A stretch of DNA of 64,000 bases from Anaerolineales bacterium (GTDB taxonomy: Bacteria > Chloroflexota > Anaerolineae > Anaerolineales > UBA11579), in contig JAJTXV010000001.1 in NCBI GenBank assembly GCA_021463845.1, positions 248,001 to 312,000 of the forward strand. The letters are read 5' to 3'. Below the pieces are notes generated by a model. That model was given only the letters and a program-made list of their open reading frames with translations. It searched no databases and was not told the DNA's origin. Shown here piece by piece: positions 48,747 to 56,918 of the stretch. Each line of letters starts with the position of its first letter. Position 1 is the first letter of the stretch. The translations under genes were made by a program, and so were the position numbers.

Positions 48747-49769
48747 ATGCTAAAAAGCAAAACAAACCAGAGCTTTACTGAATTCCTTACTTCTGTCGTC
48801 ATCTCATCGCGTTACATCCCTGTGTGGATCGCGATGTGTATTTTGCTTGTAGCCGCATATCTCGTAGCTCCCGCAACCCTTTCCGCCGCTTCCTTCACCG
48901 CAGTACTCCCCCTCACCGCATTTTTAGTCATTGTCAGCCTTGGCCAGATGTTAGTGGTCATGACTGGCGGTATTGACCTGTCTACGCCGGGCGTGATGAC
49001 GCTGGCCGCGTTCGTGACGGTGGGCTTTGGGGCAGGGCAGGACGCCAACATCCTCAAGGGTCTGGCGATGGCGCTGGCCGTCTCGGCCCTGATCGGTTTT
49101 GCCAATGGCTTTCTGGTGGGCGTGTTCCGCCTGAATGCGCTGATCGTGACGCTGGCGATCGGCCAGATCACCCGCGGCGCGCTGCTGAAGTATGCGACCC
49201 AGATCGCCAATGAGGCTTCGGTGCCCACGGGGCTCTCTCGCTGGGCGATCAGCCAGGTGTACGGCGCGGGCTGGATCTTCTGGATCGCGGTGATCGTGAC
49301 ACTGACCTTGAGCATCATTCTGACGTATACGGGGGTGGGTCGCCGCTTCCGCGCCGTGGGCGCAAACCAGATCGCGGCGCGCATCAGTGGCTTGCGCGTA
49401 ACTTTGTATGTGGTCATGGCCTATGTGGTAGCGGCCATGATGTACGGCCTGGCCGGCTTCCTGCTGGCCGCATTTATTCGCAGCCCAACCCAGGGCCTGG
49501 GCGCGGCATACCTGCTGGGCCCGATCGCCGCAGTTGTCATCGGCGGCGCGTCGTTGAGCGGCGGCCTGGCGAGCGTGTTCTCCACCGCGTTGGCGGCTTT
49601 CTTTCTGACGGTGCTTGACCAGATGCTCAGGGTGATGGGCCTGCCCACTTCTTTGCAGTTTGTAGTATTTGGCGTTGCCATTATCGGCGGCATGGCCGTA
49701 TCCGGTGACCGGATCGTGGACATGGTCGAGGGGCTGTTTCAAAGGCGTTTTGCCAAAGCTGAGGAGTAA
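48747..49769 (+). CDS. ribose/nucleoside-type ABC transporter permease
   Basis: 340 residues and about eight to ten helices of the BPD_transp_2 (RbsC-like) family. Conserved elements are LVVMTGGIDLSTPGVMTLAA and GPIAAVVIGGASLSGGLAS, the latter being the loop that contacts the ATPase. The first ~60 codons are visibly less GC-rich than the rest. It should pair with the permease half of the fusion protein at 52743 as a heterodimer. First gene of the importer operon, with a mapped promoter upstream. Confidence 0.9.
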   Translation: MLKSKTNQSFTEFLTSVVISSRYIPVWIAMCILLVAAYLVAPATLSAASFTAVLPLTAFLVIVSLGQMLVVMTGGIDLSTPGVMTLAAFVTVGFGAGQDANILKGLAMALAVSALIGFANGFLVGVFRLNALIVTLAIGQITRGALLKYATQIANEASVPTGLSRWAISQVYGAGWIFWIAVIVTLTLSIILTYTGVGRRFRAVGANQIAARISGLRVTLYVVMAYVVAAMMYGLAGFLLAAFIRSPTQGLGAAYLLGPIAAVVIGGASLSGGLASVFSTALAAFFLTVLDQMLRVMGLPTSLQFVVFGVAIIGGMAVSGDRIVDMVEGLFQRRFAKAEE

Positions 49770-49887
49770 CGATAACGGTTTACATAAGGAGGTAAGGCGA
49801 CAAAACGGTCAATCGACAGCATCGTCGCGGATCGTATCGTTCAACTAAAGCAATAATGCAAAAAGAAGGAAAAGGAGAAGTCGAAAG

Positions 49888-51123
49888 ATGAAACTTAGCA
49901 AGCTACAAACGATTGCCTTCCTCATCGCCATGCTGGCGCTGGTGTTGGCAGCCTGTGGCGGCGGCGCTGCCCCCGCCACGGAAGCCCCGTCTGGCGGGGA
50001 AGAGACTGCAACTGGGTCTGAGGAAATTTTTGACGCTGACCCGGCTGTCTTGATGAAGACCATGGGCGTGTCTGACGCCTCTCAGGTGAACGAGGTTGTG
50101 CTGGCGGCCATGTACCGCGCCGGTCTGCCCGTGAGCGACGAGATGGCTGCCAAGGCCCTGGAATGCTGGCGTGAGAAGGTGTGTGACACCGGCACGGGCG
50201 GCCCCATCACCGTGGCTCTGGCTGACGGTTTTGGTGAGAACCTGTGGCGCGAAGTGACCCACATGGAAATGGTGCTGCAGGCCCTGACCTACCCTGAGAT
50301 CGGCCGCATCATCTACACCACCGCCATGTTCGACACCCAGCAGGCGATCGCGGACATCCGCGGTTTGATCGCCCAGGATGTTGACATCATCGTTGGCTTC
50401 CCGGATGCGGGCGACGCTCTGCTGCCCGTGGTGCAGGAAGCTACTGACGCTGGTGTGATCTACGTGACCCACTCCTATGGTGTGCTGGGTGACGGCAGCG
50501 CGTACTTCTCCTCGATCTCTGAGGACGTATGTCTGCTGGGCCAGGAATTTGCCCGCATCCTGAACGAGGAAGTCGGCACCGGCAAGGTGGCCTTCCTGGG
50601 TGGTACTCCTGGCAACCCGCTGTCTGCCTACTGGCAGAGCTGCGAAGAGCCTGAGCTGGGCGATGGCATTGAGCTGGTCGGCGCGGCTGACACCTTCTGG
50701 ACCCGTGAGGGCACCTTCGAGGCCATGTCTGGCTTCCTGAGCGCCCATCCGGATCTGGCTGGCGTGAGCTACGAAGCTGCCGGCTCCTTCATGGGTGGCT
50801 TGAGCGCCTATGAGGCCGCCGGCCTGCCGGTGGAACTGGTGCTGACCCTGCGCACGGACGAGACTGTGCTGTTCTGCGAATGGGTGAACATGGGCCAGCC
50901 GGATGACTTCAAGATCTACTTCGGCTCCGGTGGCAACTACCAGTCGCGCATTGCGCTGACGGCCGCCATGATGCACCTGAACGGCTACGAAGTGCCGAAC
51001 AGCATCGTGATCCCGCCGTACATCCAGCCGGTCAACGAGAGCCACTGCTACCCTGACCTGCCGGACGATGCTTCCATCTCCTCCATGGTTCCGCATGATG
51101 TCGTGCGGGCGATGTACCCCTAA
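49888..51123 (+). CDS. periplasmic-binding-type substrate-binding lipoprotein
   Basis: 411 residues. The lipobox LVLAAC (Cys23) is followed by a Gly/Pro/Thr/Glu-rich tether (24-48), so the protein is lipid-anchored. The two-lobed sugar/nucleoside-binding fold starts near 105 (GGPITVALADGFGENLWREV), and IIVGFPDAGDALLPVVQEAT marks the first-lobe/hinge region. It captures the imported substrate. AAGGAGAAG precedes the ATG. A purine-rich 118-nt leader separates it from the permease, and its codons are strongly biased toward C/G-ending ones, consistent with high expression. Confidence 0.9.
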   Translation: MKLSKLQTIAFLIAMLALVLAACGGGAAPATEAPSGGEETATGSEEIFDADPAVLMKTMGVSDASQVNEVVLAAMYRAGLPVSDEMAAKALECWREKVCDTGTGGPITVALADGFGENLWREVTHMEMVLQALTYPEIGRIIYTTAMFDTQQAIADIRGLIAQDVDIIVGFPDAGDALLPVVQEATDAGVIYVTHSYGVLGDGSAYFSSISEDVCLLGQEFARILNEEVGTGKVAFLGGTPGNPLSAYWQSCEEPELGDGIELVGAADTFWTREGTFEAMSGFLSAHPDLAGVSYEAAGSFMGGLSAYEAAGLPVELVLTLRTDETVLFCEWVNMGQPDDFKIYFGSGGNYQSRIALTAAMMHLNGYEVPNSIVIPPYIQPVNESHCYPDLPDDASISSMVPHDVVRAMYP

Positions 51124-51173
51124 TCCGGGCACAGAACCTACACTGAATTCGGAACAGGAAACTCTGGTCTAGA

Positions 51174-52742
51174 GTGACTGACAAGAATCAGAACCCCAGC
51201 AGCGAGAGCTTCGCGCTCTCGCTGCTGGGAGTTTCCAAACGCTATGGCACGGTGCAGGCCCTGAAGAACATGGACCTGCAAGTTCTGCCTGGGGAAGTTC
51301 ACGCCGTAGTGGGCGAGAACGGCTCAGGCAAATCTACATTGCTGGGTATCGCCAGCGGGTTTGTGGAGCAGGACGAAGGCACCGTGCACATCATGGGCAA
51401 GCCGCTCACCACGGATTCGCCGGCCAAGGCGCGCGAGCTGGGCCTGGGGATGGCCTATCAGGACATCTCACAGGTGGCTGGCATGACCGTGGCAGAAAAC
51501 CTGTACTTATCTGCGTCAAAAGACGCCCGTCCTTCCACCTATTGGCGACTGAAGGACTGGGCCATTCAAATTCTGGCGCGCTTTGAACTGGACGATATTT
51601 TTGCCGAGGCGCCGATCGGCGCATTGGCGCTGGCCGAGCGCCAGCTGTTGGAAGTTGCCAAAGCCTTACTGTCTGACCCCAAAGTTTTGCTGTTGGATGA
51701 ACCCACGACCGCCATGGGCCCCTCAGAAGTGGAGTGGCTGCAGCGCACGATCAAGGAACACACCGCGCGGGGTGTGGCCGTGGTGTATGTAAGCCACCGT
51801 CTGCCGGAAGTGCTGGGCTTGGCTGACCGCATCACTGTGTTGCGTGACGGCCAGAACCAAGGCACCTACGAAGCGGACAAAATAACTGAAAAAGAAATCG
51901 TGGAGCTGATGATCGGCCGCCCGCTGGAATCAGCCTTCCCGACTCGTTTGGAGATCACCGAAGACACCGAAACCGTGTTGAAGGTGACCGACCTGCACGG
52001 CGAATACTTTGGCCCGGTGACCTTCACCGTGCGTCGTGGCGAAGTGATCGGTATTGCGGGCGTGGAAGGCAACGGGCAGGGTGACCTGTTCTGGACGCTG
52101 TGCGGGGCGATCCCACCCAAGGGTGGCCAGGTGCAGGTGTTTGACAAGCACGTCAACCTGACCTCGCCTACCGGCGCGCTCAACTCCGGCATCATGCTGC
52201 TGGCGGGTGACCGCAAGCGGGATGCGCTGTTCCTGGTGCTGGGCGCAATCACCAATGCATCGCTGCAGGCGCTGCAGAAGTTCACCCGCCTGGGTTGGCT
52301 GATGCCGCGCCGCGAGCGCGAGGCGGTGGGAGCGATGGGCAAGCAGCTGAAGCTGCGCACACCATCGCTGGATATGCCGGTGAGCTTCCTCTCCGGCGGC
52401 AACCAGCAGAAAGTCGTGATGGCGCGGCCCTTCCTGCGCGATGACGTCAACGTGCTGCTGGCCGACGAGCCGACCCAGGGCGTGGACGTAGCGGCCCGGT
52501 TTGACATCTATGAAGCTTTGCACACCAAGGCCGCCGAAGGCGCGGCCGTGGTAGTGAAATCGAGCGACCCGATCGAGCTGGCCAGCCTTTGCAACCGCGT
52601 GTTCGTGATCTCGCGGGGCCAGATCGTGCACGACATTCCGCAGGAGCACTTGAGCGAGCGCACCATCATTGACGCCATGGTGCGCGGCGCCAAGCTGGGC
52701 AACGTGGAAGATCAGTTTGCGTTCGGCGGAAGAGAGGATTAG
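51174..52742 (+). CDS. double-ATPase subunit of ribose/nucleoside-type ABC importer
   Basis: 522 residues, RbsA/MglA-like, two nucleotide-binding domains. Domain 1 has Walker A VGENGSGKST and Walker B VLLLDEPTTAMGP, but its signature reads LALAERQLLEVAKAL rather than LSxGQQQ. Domain 2 has a degenerate Walker A (VEGNGQGDLF) with intact signature LSGGNQQKVVMARPF and Walker B VLLADEPTQGVD. One intact and one degenerate site is normal for this class. GTG 51174 is used; no strong ribosome binding site is visible, and a 15-bp hairpin occupies codons 8-19. It abuts the fusion gene directly. Confidence 0.9.
   Translation: MTDKNQNPSSESFALSLLGVSKRYGTVQALKNMDLQVLPGEVHAVVGENGSGKSTLLGIASGFVEQDEGTVHIMGKPLTTDSPAKARELGLGMAYQDISQVAGMTVAENLYLSASKDARPSTYWRLKDWAIQILARFELDDIFAEAPIGALALAERQLLEVAKALLSDPKVLLLDEPTTAMGPSEVEWLQRTIKEHTARGVAVVYVSHRLPEVLGLADRITVLRDGQNQGTYEADKITEKEIVELMIGRPLESAFPTRLEITEDTETVLKVTDLHGEYFGPVTFTVRRGEVIGIAGVEGNGQGDLFWTLCGAIPPKGGQVQVFDKHVNLTSPTGALNSGIMLLAGDRKRDALFLVLGAITNASLQALQKFTRLGWLMPRREREAVGAMGKQLKLRTPSLDMPVSFLSGGNQQKVVMARPFLRDDVNVLLADEPTQGVDVAARFDIYEALHTKAAEGAAVVVKSSDPIELASLCNRVFVISRGQIVHDIPQEHLSERTIIDAMVRGAKLGNVEDQFAFGGRED
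51195..51229 (+). other. 15-bp hairpin inside the 5' end of the ATPase gene
   Basis: CCCAGCAGCGAGAGC, loop TTCGC, GCTCTCGCTGCTGGG: a perfect stem starting 21 nt after the GTG. There is no U-tract. It could protect the 3' end of the upstream binding-protein mRNA or limit translation of the ATPase, setting the usual excess of binding protein. Confidence 0.8.
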
Positions 52743-55196
52743 ATGAACCGGAATAAGGAGCGGCTGAAGAAGGCCGCCATCCGCATCCAGGAGTGGTATC
52801 CCCTGATGCTGCTCCTGCTGATGATCTATACGCTGGGCTCTTATTCCGGCAATCAGAGCACTGCCTTCCTATCTGAGTACAACCTGAGCAACCTGCTGCA
52901 GGCGACCCTGCCATTGGCGATTGTGGCCATGGCGCAGGTGAACGCCATGCTGGTGGGATATCTGGATATTTCTGTGGGCGCCGTTATGTCTTTCAGCATC
53001 GTGGCGGCCTCTTTTATTGCCACCAATGACGCCTCGCCGCAGTCTGTAGCCATCGCCGCCGGCCTGATCATGCTGGGCGGCGTGCTGGTGGGCCTGTTCA
53101 ATTCCGTGCTGGTGCGCTGGGTCAAGCTGCCCTCGATCATCGCCACCCTGGCCACGCTGAGCATTCTGGAAGGGGTGGCGCTGGTGCTGCGCCCGGTGGC
53201 TTCCGGCACCATCAATGGCGCCGCGCTGGGACTGCTGCGCACCAAGGTGGGCTGGGTGCCGGTGGCCTTTATTGTGGTGCTGGTGGTGGCGATCCTGTGG
53301 GATATCTGGCTGCGCCGTTCAGCGGGAGGCCTGCGCGTGCGCGCCACCGGCCACGATGTACGCTCGGGCCGGCGCCTGGGCATCCGCACCAAGTGGGTGC
53401 AGGTGCGGGGGCTGATGCTGTCTGGCCTGCTGGCGTCGATCGCTTCGTTCTTCCTGGCGGTGCAGGTGGGCGTGGGTGATGCCCGAGCGGGCACCACCTT
53501 TGCGCTCACCAGCATTGCAGCGGCCGCCCTGGGCGGTACAAGCCTAGCGGGCGGCGTAGGCCACTTCACCGGCGCGCTGGCAGTGAGCCTGTTCCTGGCG
53601 CTGATCAGCAATATGTTCTCGCTGCGTATCATCACCAGCAGCTGGCTGAATGACCCGATCGTGATGGGCGGCCTGACCATCATTGGCCTAGTGCTGTACC
53701 AAGTGCATGACCTGCGCATGCTGATCAAAGAGAATTGGAAGAAGCTGCGCCGCGTCTTCACGGCCCGCCGTGAGCGCCGCACAGATTACGCAGTGGCCAA
53801 TGTGTTCGTCGAGCCGCCCGACACGGTTGAGAAGGGCCTGCCGGCCGGGCAGCAGATGCTGCTCAAGGGCGGCACGGTCATTTCGCTTGACCCCAAGATC
53901 GGCACGCTGCCGGTGGGCGATGTGCTGATCGAGGGTAGCAAAATCGTGCAGGTGGGCAAAGATATTCAGGTCAATGGCGCCACTCAGGTGGTGGATGCCA
54001 AGGGCATGATCGTGATGCCCGGCTTTGTAGACACGCACCGCCATATTTGGGAAGGCCTGCTGCGCAACATCGGCACGGATGTGCCGCTGGAGGGCCGCAG
54101 CAGCTATATCACCTTCGTACTTGGCCGCCTGGGCCGCGCCTACCGCCCGCAGGATGCGTATGCCGGCAACATCGTCAGCGCGTTCGGCGCGGTGGATGCA
54201 GGCATCACCACGCTGCTCGACTGGTCGCACATTCAGGCTTCGCCGGAGCACACCGATGCGGTGGTGCAGGCGTTGCGCGATTCCAACATGCGGGCGGTGT
54301 TCGCCTATGGCTTCCCGTGGTGGGGCAAGTATGAGCCCAAGCAGCCGGGCTGGTTTGTGCGTGCAGCGCGGGCGCACTTCACCAGCAAGGATCAGTTGCT
54401 GACCTATGCGCTGGCAGCGGCCGGGCCGGAGTTCACTGACTTTGAAATTACCCGTTCGCACTGGAACATGGCGCGCTCGGTGGATGCACGCATCACCACC
54501 CATGTGGGCGTTGGCACCTTTGGCCAGCGCCGCAAGGTGGAGGAGTTCGGCCGCAAGGGGCCGGAGCTGCTGGGGCCGGACACCACCTACATTCACTGCA
54601 CCACGCTGAACGACACTGAGATCCAGATGATCGTCGATTCGGGCGGTTCGGTCTCGCTGGCGGCGCCGGTGGAGATGATGATGGGCCACGGCATGCCGCC
54701 TACGCAGAAGTTCCTCGACCGCGGCCTCAAGCCCAGCCTGAGCGTGGATGTGGAAACCAACGTGCCGGGTGACATGTTCACCCAGATGCGCTCGGTGATC
54801 TCGTTGCAGCACAGCCTCATCCACGAGCGCCGCCTGGCGGGCGAAGATGTGCAGTCCAACCTGATCACAGACCAGGAAGTGCTGGAGTACGCCACCATTG
54901 AGGGAGCGCGGGCCAACGGGCTTGACCACAAGATCGGCACGCTGACGCCGGGCAAGGACGCCGACATCTTGATGCTGACCACCAACAAGATCAACGTCAC
55001 GCCGCTCAATGACCCGGCGGCGGCGGTGGTATGGGGCATGGACACCAGCAACGTGGACACGGTGATGGTGGCCGGGCGCTTCCTGAAGCGCGGCGGCCAG
55101 CTGGTGAATGTAGACCTCAACGCAGTGCAAAACATGGTGTACGACGCACGTGACTATGTGCTGCGCCGCTCTCGCTTCAAACTGCCCACGATCTAG
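52743..55196 (+). CDS. fusion: ABC permease (RbsC-like) plus amidohydrolase
   Basis: 817 residues in one uninterrupted frame. Residues 1-325 are a complete RbsC-type permease (MLVGYLDISVGAVMSFS; SIAAAALGGTSLAGGVG). A basic linker (325-370, KENWKKLRRVFTARRERR) would face the cytoplasm. Residues 371-805 are a full amidohydrolase of the TrzN/cytosine-deaminase-like group. H432 and H434 (DTHRHIW), H587 (THVGVG), H618 (YIHCTT) and D669 (SVDVET) supply the expected metal and catalytic set, flanked by both halves of the beta-sandwich. It directly follows the ATPase stop. I infer substrate import coupled to hydrolysis at the membrane. I know of no described example of this fusion. Confidence 0.92.
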   Translation: MNRNKERLKKAAIRIQEWYPLMLLLLMIYTLGSYSGNQSTAFLSEYNLSNLLQATLPLAIVAMAQVNAMLVGYLDISVGAVMSFSIVAASFIATNDASPQSVAIAAGLIMLGGVLVGLFNSVLVRWVKLPSIIATLATLSILEGVALVLRPVASGTINGAALGLLRTKVGWVPVAFIVVLVVAILWDIWLRRSAGGLRVRATGHDVRSGRRLGIRTKWVQVRGLMLSGLLASIASFFLAVQVGVGDARAGTTFALTSIAAAALGGTSLAGGVGHFTGALAVSLFLALISNMFSLRIITSSWLNDPIVMGGLTIIGLVLYQVHDLRMLIKENWKKLRRVFTARRERRTDYAVANVFVEPPDTVEKGLPAGQQMLLKGGTVISLDPKIGTLPVGDVLIEGSKIVQVGKDIQVNGATQVVDAKGMIVMPGFVDTHRHIWEGLLRNIGTDVPLEGRSSYITFVLGRLGRAYRPQDAYAGNIVSAFGAVDAGITTLLDWSHIQASPEHTDAVVQALRDSNMRAVFAYGFPWWGKYEPKQPGWFVRAARAHFTSKDQLLTYALAAAGPEFTDFEITRSHWNMARSVDARITTHVGVGTFGQRRKVEEFGRKGPELLGPDTTYIHCTTLNDTEIQMIVDSGGSVSLAAPVEMMMGHGMPPTQKFLDRGLKPSLSVDVETNVPGDMFTQMRSVISLQHSLIHERRLAGEDVQSNLITDQEVLEYATIEGARANGLDHKIGTLTPGKDADILMLTTNKINVTPLNDPAAAVVWGMDTSNVDTVMVAGRFLKRGGQLVNVDLNAVQNMVYDARDYVLRRSRFKLPTI

Positions 55197-55240
55197 CCAT
55201 CCATTGCCGCGGGCCAACCGCCTGCAGTTCAGGAGTGAAA

Positions 55241-56176
55241 ATGAAGGAACGCTTTTTAGTACGCACGGCAGACCAGGCCGATTTTGTGCTGCCCAAAGCT
55301 TTTGAAAGCATCAGCAAGGGGTTCAGCCGCTGGACTATCGTGAATGGCGAGTCGGGCTCAGTGCACCAGGAGTTCAATATTTGTGAGCTGGAGCCAGGCG
55401 GCCAGGTGGACACGCACCTGCACACCTTCGAAGAAAGCGTGTATGTGCTGGAAGGCGAGCTGATCTGCGAGACAGGCGACGGTAGCTTCGCTTTGGAGAA
55501 GGGCGACTATGGCCTGATCCATGTGGGCGCGGCGCATGGGTACAAGAACCGCGGCGCGAGCAAGGTGCGCTGGGTGGAGATGCTGGCCCCGCAACCGCGG
55601 CTGTGGAAGGACGGCGACGTGTTCCCGGTCAAGGGCCGAGTAGAGCAGGTGGGCGAACCGATCAAGGTCAACCCACGTGATACGCGCACGCGCTTCTTTG
55701 GCAATATTACTGACCAACACATGGACCCGGGCAAGCAGTCGCAGGAACTGCTGGCGGTCTCCGGCAGCATGCGCACCGCGCTGCTGGTGTACACCGGCAT
55801 CACGGTCAAGATGATGGTGGACAGCGACTTGGGCGCCCATTTGCATACGATGTTCATGGTCAAGTACATCCCGGGCGGCGGCGCGGGCAGCCACGACCAC
55901 CCGTTCGAGGAAACCTACATGATCCTGGACGGCGAGGTGGAGGCCTGGTTCGATAACCAGACCTTTACCCTGAAACCAGGCGATGTGGCCTGGGCCGGCG
56001 TGGGCTGCGTGCACGGCTTCAAGAACAAAACGAATACCACGGTGCAGTGGCTGGAAACCTCGGCGCCGCAATCCCCCTCACGGCATGCGTACCGCTTTGG
56101 CCGCGACTGGGATTATTTTGAAGAGCAACTGAAGAACGAGAAAAAGGCACAGGTAAGGAGACAGAACGATGGCTGA
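55241..56176 (+). CDS. double-cupin protein 2
   Basis: 311 residues, paralogous to the protein at 38664. Barrel 1: DTHLHTFEESVYVLEGELI and DYGLIHVGAAHGYKNRG. Barrel 2: SHDHPFEETYMILDGEVEAW and DVAWAGVGCVHGFKNK. The spacer between barrels is longer than in copy 1. ATG 55241 is chosen over GTG 55235, because the GTG lies within the AGGAG ribosome binding site (55231-55235). It ends in a basic tail overlapping the SDR gene by 8 nt. Likely an isomerase, aminohydrolase or lyase step; the reaction is unknown. Confidence 0.82.
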   Translation: MKERFLVRTADQADFVLPKAFESISKGFSRWTIVNGESGSVHQEFNICELEPGGQVDTHLHTFEESVYVLEGELICETGDGSFALEKGDYGLIHVGAAHGYKNRGASKVRWVEMLAPQPRLWKDGDVFPVKGRVEQVGEPIKVNPRDTRTRFFGNITDQHMDPGKQSQELLAVSGSMRTALLVYTGITVKMMVDSDLGAHLHTMFMVKYIPGGGAGSHDHPFEETYMILDGEVEAWFDNQTFTLKPGDVAWAGVGCVHGFKNKTNTTVQWLETSAPQSPSRHAYRFGRDWDYFEEQLKNEKKAQVRRQNDG

Positions 56177-56867
56177 TAAAGGCACCGTTGTAGTAGTAGG
56201 CGGCACATCTGAGCTGGGCAAGGCGCTGGCCGTGCACTATGCCGGCAAGGGCCACCCGGTGGTGGTGACCGGCCGCGAGGCGGGCCGGGCCCAGAAGGTG
56301 GCGGCGGAGATCGGCAATGGCGCGGTGGGCGTGAACTTTGACCTGAGCAAACCGAAGGATATTGTCAAAGCCCTGGCGGATGTGAAGGATGTGCAGTACC
56401 TGGTGCTGGTATCGATCGCCCGCGACGAGAACAGCATCAAGGCCTATGACATTGACCAGGCGGTGGAGCTGGTGACGCTGAAACTGGTGGGCTACCCGGA
56501 AGTGGTGCACGCGCTGCTGCCGCAGCTGCGCGCCGATGGCGCGGTGCTGATGTACGGCGGTATGGCCAAGGACCGCCCGTACCCCGGCTCGGCCACGGTC
56601 ACCACGATCAACGGCGGCGTAAGCACGCTGGTGCGGGCCATGTCAGTTGAGCTGGCCCCGCTGCGTGTGAACGCCATTCACCCCGGCGTGGTGGGCGAGA
56701 CGCCGTACTGGGCGGACAAGCCGGCCGGCGTGCTGGAGGCGCTCTCCGCCCGCACGCTTACAAAAAAGCTGGTGACGATAAAGGATGTGACCGACGCGGC
56801 CATCTTCCTGCTGGAGAACCAGGGTGTCAACGGCGTGAATTTGGATGTAGACGGCGGCTGGTGGTAG
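56169..56867 (+). CDS. SDR-family protein lacking the Tyr-x3-Lys pair
   Basis: 232 residues, Rossmann fold. The nucleotide loop is VVVVGGTSELGKALAVHYAG, and the C-terminal helix and strand match classical SDRs (RVNAIHPGVVGETPYW; DVTDAAIFLLENQGVNGVNL). Where YxxxK should stand the sequence reads V144-T-T-I-N148. The classical proton-transfer residues are therefore missing, so it may bind NAD(P) or a ligand without ordinary dehydrogenase chemistry, or use other residues. It overlaps the cupin gene and ends the importer operon, before a terminator. Confidence 0.82.
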   Translation: MADKGTVVVVGGTSELGKALAVHYAGKGHPVVVTGREAGRAQKVAAEIGNGAVGVNFDLSKPKDIVKALADVKDVQYLVLVSIARDENSIKAYDIDQAVELVTLKLVGYPEVVHALLPQLRADGAVLMYGGMAKDRPYPGSATVTTINGGVSTLVRAMSVELAPLRVNAIHPGVVGETPYWADKPAGVLEALSARTLTKKLVTIKDVTDAAIFLLENQGVNGVNLDVDGGWW

Positions 56868-56886
56868 GGCTGTCCAATTGCATAAA

Positions 56887-56918
56887 AAAAAGAGCCCGGC
56901 GTATGCCGGGCTCTTTTT
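56887..56918. terminator. bidirectional terminator between SDR gene and gltX
   Basis: AAAAAGAGCCCGGC, loop GTAT, GCCGGGCTCTTTTT: a 14-bp perfect stem with A- and T-runs on its two sides, so it serves both convergent genes. It overlaps the gltX stop codon. Confidence 0.95.

Noticed and set aside
49856-49891. 11-codon leader peptide overlapping the binding-protein start
   Set aside because: ATG 49856 and a TGA overlapping ATG 49888 exist, but the stretch is simply the purine-rich ribosome binding region and has no good ribosome binding site of its own.
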